Shown here: positions 44,302 through 53,902 of the stretch, piece after piece | How the letters are laid out: each line of letters begins with the position of its first letter | Position numbering within the stretch: the stretch's first letter is position 1 | Source of the DNA: Phenylobacterium sp. Root700 | GTDB lineage: Bacteria; Pseudomonadota; Alphaproteobacteria; Caulobacterales; Caulobacteraceae | Direction of reading: 5' to 3' | Assembly: GCF_001429025.1 (NCBI RefSeq) | Contig: NZ_LMHT01000034.1 | Coordinates: 326,279 to 384,307, forward strand | Length of the DNA: 58,029 nt | Position numbers and translations under genes: made by a program | Notes under the pieces: model-generated | Told to the model about the DNA's origin: nothing | Databases searched by the model: none | What the model saw: only the letters and a program-made list of their open reading frames with translations

Positions 44302-47256
44302 CTAGGCGAAGGCTTCAGCGAGGAAGGTCTGCAGTTCTTTCATGTGCCGGCTCATCTGGCCCGCGGCGGTGGAGGCCGAGGCCGGGCGTCCGACGTAGCG
44401 GGCGCGCTTGGCCTTGATCTTCAGACGCTCGAGCGTCAGCTCCAGCCACGGGTCGACGAAGGTCCAACCGCCCATGTTCTTCGGTTCTTCCTGACACCAG
44501 ACCAGCTCAGCGTTCGGGAAGCGCGACAGTTCCGTCGACAGCGACTTCACCGGCCACGGATAGAACTGCTCGAGGCGCATAATATAGACGTCGTCGACGC
44601 CCTTTTCCTCACGTGCGTCCAGCAGGTCGTAATAGACCTTGCCCGAGCAGAGCACGACGCGACGGATCTTGTCGGGCTCCACCAGCTTGACGGCGGTGTT
44701 GACGCCGCGCTCGGCGTCGTCGTGCAGCACGCGGTGGAAGGACGAGCCCTCGGCCATGTCGGCGATCGAGGAGGTCGCCTTCTTGTGCCGCAGCAGCGAC
44801 TTCGGCGTCATGACGATCAGCGGCTTGCGGAACTCGCGGCGCATCTGCCGGCGCAGGACGTGGAAGTAGTTGGCCGGGGTCGAGCAGTTGACCACCTGCA
44901 TGTTGTCTTCCGCACAGAGCTGCAGGAAGCGCTCGAGGCGCGCCGAGGAGTGCTCGGGGCCTTGGCCTTCGTAGCCGTGCGGCAGCAGCATCACCAGGCC
45001 GCTCATCCGCAGCCACTTGCGTTCACCCGACGAGATGAACTGGTCGATGACCACCTGGGCGCCGTTGGCGAAGTCGCCGAACTGGGCTTCCCACAGGGTC
45101 AGGGTCTTCGGGTCGGCCAGCGAGAAGCCGTACTCGAAGCCCAGCACCGCCTCTTCCGAGAGCGCCGAGTCGATGACCTCGAAGTGCGCCTGGCCCGGCC
45201 GCAGGTTGGACAGCGGCTGGTAGTGCTCTTCGGTGGTCTGGTCGATCAGGTCGCAGTGGCGCTGCACGAAGGTGCCGCGCACGCTGTCCTGGCCGGCCAG
45301 GCGGATCGGGAAGCCCTGGTCCAGCAGAGTGGCGAAGGCCAGGTGCTCGCCGGTCGCCCAGTCGATGCCCTCGCCCGCCTCGATGGCGTTGCGGCGGTTC
45401 TCGATCGCGCGCTTCACCGTCTTGTGGATGTTGAGGCTTTCGGGGATGGCCGTGATCTTCTGGCCAAGGTCGATCAGCTTCTGGCGCGGCACGCTGGTCT
45501 CGCCGCGGCGGTCGTCGCCCTCAGGCAGGGCCAGGCCCGCCCACTTGCCGTCCAGCCAGTCGGCCTTGTTGGCCTTGTAGGTCTTGCCGGACTCGAACTC
45601 GCGATCGAGGAAGGCCTCGAACTCGCTGATCCAGCCGGCCACGTCCTCGTCGCTCACCACGCCCTCGGAGACGAGTTGGCGGGTGTAGAGTTCGCGCGTC
45701 GACGGGTGGTCCTTGATCTTCTGATACATCAAGGGCGAGGTCATCGTCGGGTCGTCACCCTCGTTGTGACCGAACCGGCGGTAGCAGAACATGTCGATGA
45801 CCACGTCCTTGCCGAACTGCTGGCGGAACTCGGTGGCCACCTTGGCGACATAGACGCAGGCTTCGGGATCGTCGCCGTTCACGTGGAAGATCGGCGCCTC
45901 GACCATCAAGGCCACGTCGGACGGATAGGGCGAGGAGCGGCTGAAGGCCGGCGCCGTCGTGAAGCCGATCTGGTTGTTGACGATGAAGTGGACGGTGCCG
46001 CCGGTGCGATAGCCCTTCACGCCCGAGATGGTGAAGCACTCGGCGATCACGCCCTGGCCGGCGAAGGCCGCGTCGCCGTGCAGCAGCAGCGGCATGACGT
46101 GGGCGCGGCCGCCCTCGGCGTTGTCACGCAGGGTGTAGGCCTGCTTGGCGCGGGCCTTGCCCAGGACGACCGGGTTGACGATTTCCAGGTGGGACGGGTT
46201 GGCGGTCAGCGACAGGTGGACGCTGTTGCCGTCGAACGAACGGTCCGACGAGGCGCCCATGTGATACTTCACGTCGCCGGAGCCTTCGACGTCGGACGGC
46301 AGGGTCGAGCCGCCCTGGAATTCGTGGAAGATCACCTGGTAGGGCTTGGCCATCACGGCGGCCAAGACGTTCAGGCGGCCGCGGTGCGGCATGCCGATGA
46401 CGATGTCGCGCACGCCCAGCGCGCCGCCGCGCTTGATGATCTGCTCCAGCGCCGGGACCATGGCCTCACCGCCGTCCAGGCCGAACCGCTTGGTGCCGGG
46501 GAAGCGCTTGTGCAGGAAGCGTTCGAAGCCTTCGGCCTCGATCAGCTTCTTCAGGATGGCGACCTTGCCTTCCTTGGTGAAGTTAATTTCCTTGTCGCGG
46601 CCCTCGATGCGCTCCTGCAGCCAGGCCTTCTGGGCCGGGTCGGAGATGTGCATGTACTGCACGCCGATGTCGGCGCAGTAGGTGCGCTTCAGGATCGCCA
46701 GGATCTCGCGTAGGGTGCCCGTCTCCAGGCCCAGCACGTAGTCGAGGAAGATCGGACGATCGAAGTCGGCCTCGGTGAAGCCGTAGGTCGCCGGATCGAG
46801 CTCGGAGGCGTCGCCTTCCGGGATCGCGATGCCCAAGGGGTCGAGATTGGCCCGCAGGTGGCCGCGCATCCGATAGGCGCGGATCATCATGATCGCGCGG
46901 AGCGAGTCGAGGGTGGCGGCGCGGACGGATTCAGGCGACGCGGCCGGAGCGGCGCGTTCGGCGACCTTCGCGCCGACCTTGGCCTCGACCGCCGGCCAGA
47001 GGCCGTCGATGGCCGAGAGCCAGTCGGGGCGGGCGGGCGGGGCGCCGGCCTTGGTCCAGGCCCGCTTTCCGGCGGCGGCCTTCACTTCCTCGGTGCGGTC
47101 CTGCAGCGAGGAGAAGAAGGCCCGCCAAGAGGCGTCGACCGAATTCGGGTCGACCGCCCACTTGGCGTAGAGGTCCTCAACAAAGACGGCGTTGCCGCCG
47201 TAGAGGAAGGAGGTCTCGGCGAGAACCTCGTTGATCAGACTTGCGTCGTCCGCCAT
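44302..47256 (-). CDS. sucA: 2-oxoglutarate dehydrogenase E1
   Basis: Thiamine-pyrophosphate enzyme that decarboxylates 2-oxoglutarate. The 984-aa product fits: N-terminal E-T-S-F-L-Y-G-G-N-A-x-F-x-E-D-L-Y-x-x-W, I-G-M-P-H-R-G-R-L-N-V near 255, the ThDP-Mg motif G-D-A-A-F-A-G-Q-G then N-N-Q-I-G-F near 390-430, H-N-E-G-D-D-P near 505, and a transketolase-like pyrimidine domain. The ATG at 47256 is chosen over 47265 and 47286 because GGGAA lies 9 bases before it. Lies after sucD and before sucB. Confidence 0.97.
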   Translation of the reverse strand: MADDASLINEVLAETSFLYGGNAVFVEDLYAKWAVDPNSVDASWRAFFSSLQDRTEEVKAAAGKRAWTKAGAPPARPDWLSAIDGLWPAVEAKVGAKVAERAAPAASPESVRAATLDSLRAIMMIRAYRMRGHLRANLDPLGIAIPEGDASELDPATYGFTEADFDRPIFLDYVLGLETGTLREILAILKRTYCADIGVQYMHISDPAQKAWLQERIEGRDKEINFTKEGKVAILKKLIEAEGFERFLHKRFPGTKRFGLDGGEAMVPALEQIIKRGGALGVRDIVIGMPHRGRLNVLAAVMAKPYQVIFHEFQGGSTLPSDVEGSGDVKYHMGASSDRSFDGNSVHLSLTANPSHLEIVNPVVLGKARAKQAYTLRDNAEGGRAHVMPLLLHGDAAFAGQGVIAECFTISGVKGYRTGGTVHFIVNNQIGFTTAPAFSRSSPYPSDVALMVEAPIFHVNGDDPEACVYVAKVATEFRQQFGKDVVIDMFCYRRFGHNEGDDPTMTSPLMYQKIKDHPSTRELYTRQLVSEGVVSDEDVAGWISEFEAFLDREFESGKTYKANKADWLDGKWAGLALPEGDDRRGETSVPRQKLIDLGQKITAIPESLNIHKTVKRAIENRRNAIEAGEGIDWATGEHLAFATLLDQGFPIRLAGQDSVRGTFVQRHCDLIDQTTEEHYQPLSNLRPGQAHFEVIDSALSEEAVLGFEYGFSLADPKTLTLWEAQFGDFANGAQVVIDQFISSGERKWLRMSGLVMLLPHGYEGQGPEHSSARLERFLQLCAEDNMQVVNCSTPANYFHVLRRQMRREFRKPLIVMTPKSLLRHKKATSSIADMAEGSSFHRVLHDDAERGVNTAVKLVEPDKIRRVVLCSGKVYYDLLDAREEKGVDDVYIMRLEQFYPWPVKSLSTELSRFPNAELVWCQEEPKNMGGWTFVDPWLELTLERLKIKAKRARYVGRPASASTAAGQMSRHMKELQTFLAEAFA

Positions 47257-47336
47257 TTCGTCCATTTCCCGGGTTGGTCCGGGCACGGACTTCGAGCGAA
47301 GGAGCCGAGCGCAGACCGCCCTTACTTAAGTTGCCG

Positions 47337-48215
47337 TCAGGCGCCTTTCAGCACCTGGAGGAGAGTTTCGCCCAGTTTCGCCGGCGAGGGGGAAACGCGG
47401 ATGCCCGCAGCTTCCATCGCGGCGATTTTGTCTTCAGCACCGCCCTTGCCGCCCGAAATAATGGCGCCGGCATGACCCATGCGACGACCGGGGGGAGCCG
47501 TGCGACCGGCGATGAAGCCGACCATAGGCTTCTTGATGGCTGAATTCTTGATGAACTCGGCCGCGTCTTCTTCCGCCGAACCGCCGATTTCGCCGATCAT
47601 GATGATCGACTCGGTTTCCGGATCCTTCAGGAACAGGTCGAGCATGTCGATGAACTCGGTGCCCTTGACCGGGTCGCCGCCGATGCCGACCGCCGTCGAT
47701 TGGCCGAGGCCGACATTGGTGGTCTGGAACACCGCTTCGTAGGTCAGGGTGCCGGAGCGCGAAACCACGCCGACCGAGCCCTTCTTGAAGATGTTGCCCG
47801 GCATGATGCCGATCTTGCACTGTTCCGGCGTCAGGACGCCGGGGCAGTTCGGGCCGATCAGGCGCGACTTGGAGCCGGCCAGGGCCTTCTTCACCTTGAC
47901 CATGTCGAGCACCGGGATGCCCTCGGTGATGCAGATGATCAGCGGGATCTGGGCGTCGATGGCTTCCAGGATCGAGTCGGCCGCGAAGGCCGGCGGGACG
48001 TAGATCACGCTGGCGTCGGCGCCGGTCTGCTTGGCGGCTTCGCCAACCGTGTCGAACACCGGCAGGCCGATATGGGTTTGACCCCCCTTACCGGGGGTCA
48101 CGCCGCCGACCATCTTGGTGCCGTAGGCGATGGCTTGTTCGGAGTGGAAGGTGCCTTGGGCGCCGGTGATGCCCTGGCAGATGACGCGGGTGTCTTTACC
48201 GATGAGGATGGACAT
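47337..48215 (-). CDS. sucD: Succinyl-CoA synthetase alpha subunit
   Basis: Converts succinyl-CoA to succinate with substrate-level phosphorylation, with SucC. The 292-aa product has the CoA-binding N-terminal domain ([11 protein letters not shown] near residue 14) and the phospho-His in G-H-A-G-A-I-I near 250. Its ATG overlaps the sucC stop by one base, indicating coupled synthesis of the two subunits. Confidence 0.97.
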   Translation of the reverse strand: MSILIGKDTRVICQGITGAQGTFHSEQAIAYGTKMVGGVTPGKGGQTHIGLPVFDTVGEAAKQTGADASVIYVPPAFAADSILEAIDAQIPLIICITEGIPVLDMVKVKKALAGSKSRLIGPNCPGVLTPEQCKIGIMPGNIFKKGSVGVVSRSGTLTYEAVFQTTNVGLGQSTAVGIGGDPVKGTEFIDMLDLFLKDPETESIIMIGEIGGSAEEDAAEFIKNSAIKKPMVGFIAGRTAPPGRRMGHAGAIISGGKGGAEDKIAAMEAAGIRVSPSPAKLGETLLQVLKGA

Positions 48216-49414
48216 CAGTTCGCCTCCCGCACGGCTTTGACAATCTTTTCAGCGCCGTCCGAAAGGTCGTTCGCCGCGATCACGTTCAGACCGCTCTCGT
48301 TGATGATCTTCTTGCCGAGTTCGGCGTTGGTGCCTTCGAGGCGAACCACCAGCGGAACCGTCAGGCCGACCTGCTTCACCGCGTTGACCACGCCGTTGGC
48401 GAGGATGTCGCAGCGGGCGATGCCGCCGAAGATGTTGACCAGGATACCCTTCACGTTCGGGTCGGCCATGATGATCTTGAAAGCCGCCGTCACCTTGGGC
48501 TCGTCGGCGCCGCCGCCGACGTCCAGGAAGTTCGCCGGCTCAGCGCCGTAGAGCTTGATGATGTCCATGGTGGCCATGGCCAGGCCCGCGCCGTTGACCA
48601 TGCAGCCGATTTCGCCGTCGAGGGCGATGTAGCTGAGGTCGAACTTCGAGGCCTCGATTTCCTTCGGGTCCTCTTCGCTCTCGTCGCGCAGGGCGACGAT
48701 GTCCGCGTGACGGAACAGCGCGTTGGAGTCGAAGCTGATCTTGGCGTCCAGCACCCGCAGGTGATCGTCAGCGGTGACGATCAGCGGGTTGATCTCCAGC
48801 ATGCTCATGTCTTTGGCGAGGAACGCCGTGTAGAGCTGCGAAAGAAGCGTGGCCGCCTCCTTGGCCAGCGGGCCGCTCAGGCCGAGCGCCTTGGACAGCG
48901 CGCGAGCATGGTGCGGGAAAACGCCGGTGGCCGGGTCGATGGAGAAGGTGACGATCTTCTCGGGGGTCGAGTGGGCGACCTCCTCGATGTCCATCCCGCC
49001 TTCGGTGGAGGCGACGACCGAGACATGGCTCGTTTCGCGGTCCACCAGCAGGGACAGGTAGAATTCCTTGGCGATCGCCGCGCCTTCTTCGATGTAGAGG
49101 CGGTTGACCTGCTTGCCCTTCGGACCCGTCTGATGGGTCACCAGCACGCGGCCGAGCATTTCGGCGGCGTTGGTCTTGACCTCATCGGCGGACTTGACGA
49201 CCCGGACCCCGCCCTTGGCGTCTGGTCCGAGGCCCTCGAAACGGCCCTTGCCGCGTCCGCCTGCATGGATCTGGGACTTCACGACGAAGACCGGACCTCC
49301 GAGGTCCGTCGCGGCCTTGACCGCTTCGTCGACAGTGAACGCGGCGTAGCCGCGCGGTACCGCCACGCCGAACTCGGAGAGGACGGACTTGGCTTGATGC
49401 TCGTGGATGTTCAT
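48215..49414 (-). CDS. sucC: Succinyl-CoA synthetase beta subunit
   Basis: The ATP-grasp subunit of succinyl-CoA synthetase. The 399-aa product starts M-N-I-H-E-H-Q-A-K, has the nucleotide grasp [11 protein letters not shown] near residue 47, and the L-E-I-N-P-L and [11 protein letters not shown] regions near 207 and 263. It is the first gene of the sucC-sucD-sucA-sucB-lpd block. mdh lies upstream on the same strand after four unrelated genes. Confidence 0.97.
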   Translation of the reverse strand: MNIHEHQAKSVLSEFGVAVPRGYAAFTVDEAVKAATDLGGPVFVVKSQIHAGGRGKGRFEGLGPDAKGGVRVVKSADEVKTNAAEMLGRVLVTHQTGPKGKQVNRLYIEEGAAIAKEFYLSLLVDRETSHVSVVASTEGGMDIEEVAHSTPEKIVTFSIDPATGVFPHHARALSKALGLSGPLAKEAATLLSQLYTAFLAKDMSMLEINPLIVTADDHLRVLDAKISFDSNALFRHADIVALRDESEEDPKEIEASKFDLSYIALDGEIGCMVNGAGLAMATMDIIKLYGAEPANFLDVGGGADEPKVTAAFKIIMADPNVKGILVNIFGGIARCDILANGVVNAVKQVGLTVPLVVRLEGTNAELGKKIINESGLNVIAANDLSDGAEKIVKAVREAN

Positions 49415-49568
49415 GAGGCCGCGGAACGCGTGATCGGGAAGTCCGCCGGGCTCGACGAACGGCCGGGGTTATAGGCGCCGCGCCGCGATGTGGCAACCGC
49501 GCCACGGCAAGAAAGCCTCGTTTTATTGCGTACTGTATTCAGTCTTCGCTCAGGTCTCGCGTATCCCG

Positions 49569-50090
49569 TTACCCGAAGAACACCTGGCCCAGGAGTCGGC
49601 CAGGCAGGAACGCCAGACCGCCGGCCAGAAACATGCCCCCGAAATAGAGACCCGTCATACTGCGGCGGTGTAGCTGCACCTTATGGCGGCGCGCGGCGTA
49701 GAGCGCCACCGGCAGCGCGACGACCACCCAACCCGACAGGGCGTGGATCAGGCTGAGCCCGCCCGGGTTGACCTGATGGATGAAGAACGAGCTCACCGCG
49801 GTCGCCCCCATGGCGCCGGCCCAGGCCCAGCCCAGCGCTCGGTGCGACAAAGTGCCCTTGGCGCCGAGCAGCAGGACCGCCCCGATCAGGAAGGCGGCGA
49901 GCGCGCTGGCCAGGTGGACCTGGATCGCCGCCGACGCCTGCGCGATCAGGTCGAGGCGCGGCGCGCGCAGCCCCAGGGCGCCCGCGCCGCCGCCCGCCAG
50001 CACTCCGACCGAGGTGAGCAGCGGCACCATGGCCAGGGCGGCGAGCGCCGGGCGCTGGACGGTGGCGGCGGACTTGGACATCGGGGACAT
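49569..50090 (-). CDS. DUF2306-like small membrane protein
   Basis: The 173-aa product has about five TM helices, with H-R-A-L-G-W-A-W near residue 85, S-S-F-F-I-H near 100 and H-A-L-S-G-W near 116. The repeated His residues at helix ends are typical of the DUF2306/DUF2231-like group, whose role is unknown. GGAGAAG precedes the ATG at 50090. It is divergent from a membrane-anchored LytTR regulator, the likely functional partner. Confidence 0.8.
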   Translation of the reverse strand: MSPMSKSAATVQRPALAALAMVPLLTSVGVLAGGGAGALGLRAPRLDLIAQASAAIQVHLASALAAFLIGAVLLLGAKGTLSHRALGWAWAGAMGATAVSSFFIHQVNPGGLSLIHALSGWVVVALPVALYAARRHKVQLHRRSMTGLYFGGMFLAGGLAFLPGRLLGQVFFG

Positions 50091-50255
50091 CGAGCTTCTC
50101 CGTTCGGGCCGAGATGCGCCCGCCCCGACTGGATGGCGCGATCGCCGCGCGCCCGCAGCGGCGGGTTCACGACTCGCCGCCGCAACTTCGCGAACGGCGG
50201 GGCCTCGCCATTGGCGCTTCGCCAGCCGCAGGCGACTTCCGCCGGAAGGCCAATC

Positions 50256-51053
50256 GTGGTTTCAAAAGGCATGGCCGAGACGGCGAACACCAAACCCCCG
50301 ACATCGCGCTCCCACTGGGGCCCGGCCGGCTGGGCGCGCGGCCTGACGGCGGCGACGGCGGTCGGCGCGTTCCTGGCGATCTCAGGCGCCTTCAACACCG
50401 GCGACATGTCCTTGCCCGGCCGGCTGGCTTACTGGATCGGGCTGCTCAGCCTGGGCACGGTCTGGGGCCGGGTGGTCGCCCGTTACACCTTCGGCCTGAA
50501 CCCCGACGACTCGCACCTGTGGCTGCGCGTGCCGGCCTGCTCTGTGCTGATCGCCGGACCGTTCACGACGGTGGTCTGGTTCCTCGACACCGCGTTCGGG
50601 ACCACGCACATGGGCATGAGGGCGAGCCTGTCGCTGTTCCTGGTCGTGACCCTGATCTCGATCGTGATGACCACGATCAATGTCCTGATCGAGCGCGGCC
50701 GCGCCCGGACGATCATCGTCGAAGCTCAAGCCCCCGCCCCGCCCCGCTTCCTGGAACGCCTGCCGCTGAAACTGCGCGGGGCCGAGGTCTGGGCGGTGGA
50801 ATCCGAGGACCATTATCTGCGGCTGCACACCTCCAAGGGCCAGGACCTGATCCTCATGCGGCTGGCCGACGCCGTCGCCGAGCTGGAGGGGCTCGAGGGC
50901 GCCCAGGTGCACCGCTCCTGGTGGGTGGCGCGCGATGCGATCGCTGACGCCAAGCGCGGCGACGGCCGCGCGACCCTGACCCTGAAGGACGGCTCGGAGG
51001 TCCCGGTCAGCCGGACCTACGCCAAGGTCCTGCGCGACCGAAACTGGATCTGA
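50256..51053 (+). CDS. Membrane-anchored LytTR-domain regulator
   Basis: The 265-aa product has four TM helices (about residues 27-45, 56-76, 90-110 and 124-148) followed by a LytTR DNA-binding domain (about 165-265) starting G-A-E-V-W-A-V-E-S-E-D-H-Y-L-R-L and ending V-S-R-T-Y-A-K-V. This couples membrane sensing directly to DNA binding without a kinase. The start is a GTG with GGAAGG six bases before; the ATG 15 bases further in is a possible alternative. It is divergent from the DUF2306-like gene, its likely target. Confidence 0.86.
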   Translation: MVSKGMAETANTKPPTSRSHWGPAGWARGLTAATAVGAFLAISGAFNTGDMSLPGRLAYWIGLLSLGTVWGRVVARYTFGLNPDDSHLWLRVPACSVLIAGPFTTVVWFLDTAFGTTHMGMRASLSLFLVVTLISIVMTTINVLIERGRARTIIVEAQAPAPPRFLERLPLKLRGAEVWAVESEDHYLRLHTSKGQDLILMRLADAVAELEGLEGAQVHRSWWVARDAIADAKRGDGRATLTLKDGSEVPVSRTYAKVLRDRNWI

Positions 51054-51590
51054 TCAGCGGGCGCGGGCTTTCCACTGCTCGCGGCTCTGGCCCCAGACGT
51101 CGACGCTGTCGTTCAGCGGCGGCGGCAGCACGGCCTGGCGCAGTATGGTCGAGCCCAGGCGCCGGGCCAGGTTCTGCGAGTTGATGTTGCCCGGATCGAT
51201 GGTGTGGACCACCTCGGTCCAGCCAAGATGGTCGAAAGCCCAGTCGATGGCCGCGGTCGCGCCCTCGACGGCGTAACCCTTGCCCCAGCACTCGCGCGTC
51301 ACGCCCCAGCCGACCTCGGTGCCCGGCCAACCTTCCGGCTGCCAGGGACCCAGGCGCCCGACCCAGCGGCCGCTCTCCTTCTCGATGACCGAGAACATGC
51401 TGAAACCGCGGATCACCCAGGCGCCGGTCATGGCGCACATCATCCGCCAGGCGACCTCGCGCGGCTGGGCCCCGCCCAGGAAGCGGTTGATCTCTTCGTC
51501 GGCGGCGAAGGCGGCCCAGCCCTCGAAATCCTCCGGGGTCGGGGGACGCAAGATCAGGCGGGCGGTTTCGAGGGTCGGTCCAATGCTCAT
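51054..51590 (-). CDS. GNAT-family N-acetyltransferase
   Basis: The 178-aa product resembles RimJ/RimL-type acetyltransferases: L-E-T-A-R-L-I-L-R-P at residues 8-17, E-V-G-W-G-V near 92, and the acetyl-CoA binding region C-W-G-K-G-Y-A-V-E-G near 104, followed by N-S-Q-N-L-A-R-R-L-G near 136. Substrate unknown. It abuts the LytTR gene convergently with stops adjacent. Confidence 0.93.
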   Translation of the reverse strand: MSIGPTLETARLILRPPTPEDFEGWAAFAADEEINRFLGGAQPREVAWRMMCAMTGAWVIRGFSMFSVIEKESGRWVGRLGPWQPEGWPGTEVGWGVTRECWGKGYAVEGATAAIDWAFDHLGWTEVVHTIDPGNINSQNLARRLGSTILRQAVLPPPLNDSVDVWGQSREQWKARAR

Positions 51591-51688
51591 GCCGCCACAT
51601 TCCGATTTTTCGCCGGCGGAGACCAGATGGTTCAGTCGCCATTCAGGCGCCGGGCGCGATCCTGGACGGCTCGATATGGAGACCGGAC

Positions 51689-52327
51689 ATGACTTTCGAC
51701 GGCGGGGACGAACCGCCCCTCACCCTGGCCCGGGACGACGTTCGCGAGACGTCTCCACGCCTGGGCCGCAAGGCCTTGATCGGCGGGATCGCGCTGGCCT
51801 GCGTGCTGGGCGTCGGCCTGGGCCTGGCCGCACGCCTGCAACTGGCGGCGAACGTCCCGAAGCCGGCCGCCATGGCGCCTTCGCCCAAGACCGTCGAACG
51901 CCAGATGGACATCGTGATGGCCGAGCCGCAGCCCCAGGCCCTAGCGCCCAAGAGCACGCCGCTAGAGGTGATGTCGCCGGAACTGACCCAGGCCGCGAAG
52001 GCGGCCACGCCGCCGCGCGAACCGGTCGCCGAGCCGCAATACGTCGAGGCCTCGCCCAGCTACGATTGCCGGGAGGCGTCGTCACCTGCGGAGGAAATGG
52101 TGTGTTCCGATCCGGCCCTGGCGGCGGCCGACCGGCATCTGGCCCGGGCGTTCCAGCGGGCGGTCAAGGCCGGCGCGCCCTATGACCTGCTGCGGACCGA
52201 GCAGGACGACTGGCTGGAGATCCGGGAAGACGCCGCGCGACACTCGCCGCGGGCGGTGGCGGCCATCTACGATCAGCGCATCGGGCAGCTGAACGCCATG
52301 GCGCGCGGTGAGGGTCCCGACTGGTGA
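51689..52327 (+). CDS. Single-pass membrane protein with LprI-like domain
   Basis: The 212-aa product has a short cytoplasmic N-terminus, one TM near residues 30-53, a Pro/Ala-rich linker and a C-terminal domain like that of the lysozyme inhibitor LprI group: Y-D-C-R-E-A-S-S-P-A-E-E-M-V-C-S-D near 127-143 with a Cys pair, then D-R-H-L-A-R-A-F and W-L-E-I-R-E. The domain should face the periplasm. A lysozyme-inhibitor role is family inference only. GGAGA lies before the ATG. Confidence 0.78.
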   Translation: MTFDGGDEPPLTLARDDVRETSPRLGRKALIGGIALACVLGVGLGLAARLQLAANVPKPAAMAPSPKTVERQMDIVMAEPQPQALAPKSTPLEVMSPELTQAAKAATPPREPVAEPQYVEASPSYDCREASSPAEEMVCSDPALAAADRHLARAFQRAVKAGAPYDLLRTEQDDWLEIREDAARHSPRAVAAIYDQRIGQLNAMARGEGPDW

Positions 52328-52351
52328 GCCAGGACCCTGTCGCAGTCGTGC

Positions 52352-53338
52352 TTAGCCGAGCATGTCCTTGACGGTCTCGCGCTCGCCGACGAGTTCGTCG
52401 TTGGTGATCGCGATCTTGCTCTTGGCGAAGTCGTCCATCTCGTAGGACGTGATGACGTCATAGCCGGTGGCGGTGGTCTTCACCGGCATGCCGGCCCAGA
52501 TGCCTTCGGCGAAGCCGTAACGGCCTTGGCTGGCGATGGCGACCGAGTGGACGGCGCCGACGGTGGTCAGGTCGCGCACGTGATCGATCAGGGCGTTGGC
52601 GGCCGAGGCGGCCGAGGACAGGCCACGGGCTTCGATGATCGCCGCGCCGCGCTTGCCGACGGTCGGCAGGTAGTCGTTCTTCAGCCAGGCTTCGTCGCCG
52701 ATGACGTCAGCCGCAGGCTTGCCGCCGATCTTGGCGTGGGTGAAGTCGGCGAACATCGTCGGGCTGTGGTTGCCGTAGATGAACAGTTCCGAGACGTCGT
52801 TGATCGAGACGCCAGCCTTCTTGGCCAGCTGAGCGCGGCCGCGGTTTTCGTCCAGGCGCACCATGGCGGTGAAGCGGTCGGCGGTCAGGCGCTTGGCCTG
52901 GCTGGCGGCGATCATCACGTTGGTGTTGCAGGGGTTGCCGACCACGGCGATGCGGGCGTCGTCAGCGGCGACGGCGTCGATGGCCTTGCCCTGGGCGATG
53001 AAGATCTTGCCGTTGTCCTTCAGCAGGTCGGCGCGCTCCATGCCCGGACCGCGCGGCTTGGAGCCGACCAGCAGGTTCCAGTTGGCGTCCTTGAAGGCGA
53101 CGTTCGGATCGTCGGTCAGGACCATGTCCTGCAGCAGCGGGAAGGCGCAGTCTTCCAGCTCCATCGCGACGCCCTTCAGGGCCTTCTGGGCGCCTTCGAC
53201 CGGAATCTCGAGCAGTTGCAGGATGACCGGCTGGTCCTTGCCCAGCATCTCGCCGGAGGCGATACGGAAGAGGAGGGCGTAACCGATGTTGCCGGCGGCG
53301 CCCGTGACAGCGACGCGGATCGGCTTCTTCGTGGTCAT
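52352..53338 (-). CDS. mdh: NAD-dependent malate dehydrogenase, type 2
   Basis: Oxidises malate to oxaloacetate. The 328-aa product is of the type-2 (cytosolic-like) form: [15 protein letters not shown] at residues 12-26, substrate Arg in [11 protein letters not shown] near 91, and the catalytic His in Y-G-N-H-S-P-T-M near 188. Most alphaproteobacteria use the LDH-like form that starts around G-A-G-x-I-G-G-T, so this form is notable. The ATG at 53338 opens the Rossmann domain. Same strand as sucC but separated by four genes. Confidence 0.95.
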   Translation of the reverse strand: MTTKKPIRVAVTGAAGNIGYALLFRIASGEMLGKDQPVILQLLEIPVEGAQKALKGVAMELEDCAFPLLQDMVLTDDPNVAFKDANWNLLVGSKPRGPGMERADLLKDNGKIFIAQGKAIDAVAADDARIAVVGNPCNTNVMIAASQAKRLTADRFTAMVRLDENRGRAQLAKKAGVSINDVSELFIYGNHSPTMFADFTHAKIGGKPAADVIGDEAWLKNDYLPTVGKRGAAIIEARGLSSAASAANALIDHVRDLTTVGAVHSVAIASQGRYGFAEGIWAGMPVKTTATGYDVITSYEMDDFAKSKIAITNDELVGERETVKDMLG

Positions 53339-53484
53339 GGAACTGTCCCGTGGTTGCAGTGCGGAAATCGCGGGCGGTCTAGACCCGCAAAAGCGTTGCG
53401 GCAAGGCCAAGTGACAGGGCGCGGCGCCGCGGCTACCAAGGCCGTGCGTACGAAGATCGCCCTTCAGGACGCCCGGAGAGCCCG

Positions 53485-53892
53485 ATGTTCGACTTGGATC
53501 CCGCCTTCGTCGCGACTTCGCAGGCGCTTGGCGACCTGGCCCTCAGCCACGCCCGCCTGCAGGACGACGCCCGCTATCCCTGGATCGTGTTGATCCCGCG
53601 GGTCGCCGCCGCGCGTGAGCTGGAAGACCTGTCGCCGGCCGATCTGGCGATCCTGACCGACGAGATCCTGGCCGCCGGCCGCGCGGTCCGCGCCCTGGGC
53701 GTTCAGGTGGACAAGCTGAACGTCGGCGCCCTGGGCAATGTGACGCCGCAACTTCACGTGCATGTGTTGGGCCGGCGGGTCGGCGACGCCGCCTGGCCAG
53801 GCCCGGTCTGGGGCCATAGCCCGGCCCGGCCCTATGGTCCCGAGGCGCTGACGAGCGCGGTCGCGGCGGCGCGTAGGGCGCTGGGGCTCTAG
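53485..53892 (+). CDS. HIT-domain protein
   Basis: The 135-aa product is a histidine-triad nucleotide-binding protein. The triad reads Q-L-H-V-H-V-L near residue 92, so the first His of H-x-H-x-H is replaced by Gln while the catalytic and last His remain. It probably cleaves nucleoside-phosphate bonds; substrate unknown. The ATG at 53485 begins the conserved start. Divergent from mdh. Confidence 0.9.
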   Translation: MFDLDPAFVATSQALGDLALSHARLQDDARYPWIVLIPRVAAARELEDLSPADLAILTDEILAAGRAVRALGVQVDKLNVGALGNVTPQLHVHVLGRRVGDAAWPGPVWGHSPARPYGPEALTSAVAAARRALGL

Positions 53893-53902
53893 CCCACGCC
53901 GA

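Noticed and set aside
44344..46713. Open frame of nearly 800 codons antisense to sucA
   Set aside because: sucA is unambiguous on the other strand and the antisense peptide has no domain.
53485..53892. HIT gene as a pseudogene because the first His of the triad is Gln
   Set aside because: The nucleophile and last His are kept and the frame is intact; such variants exist in the family.
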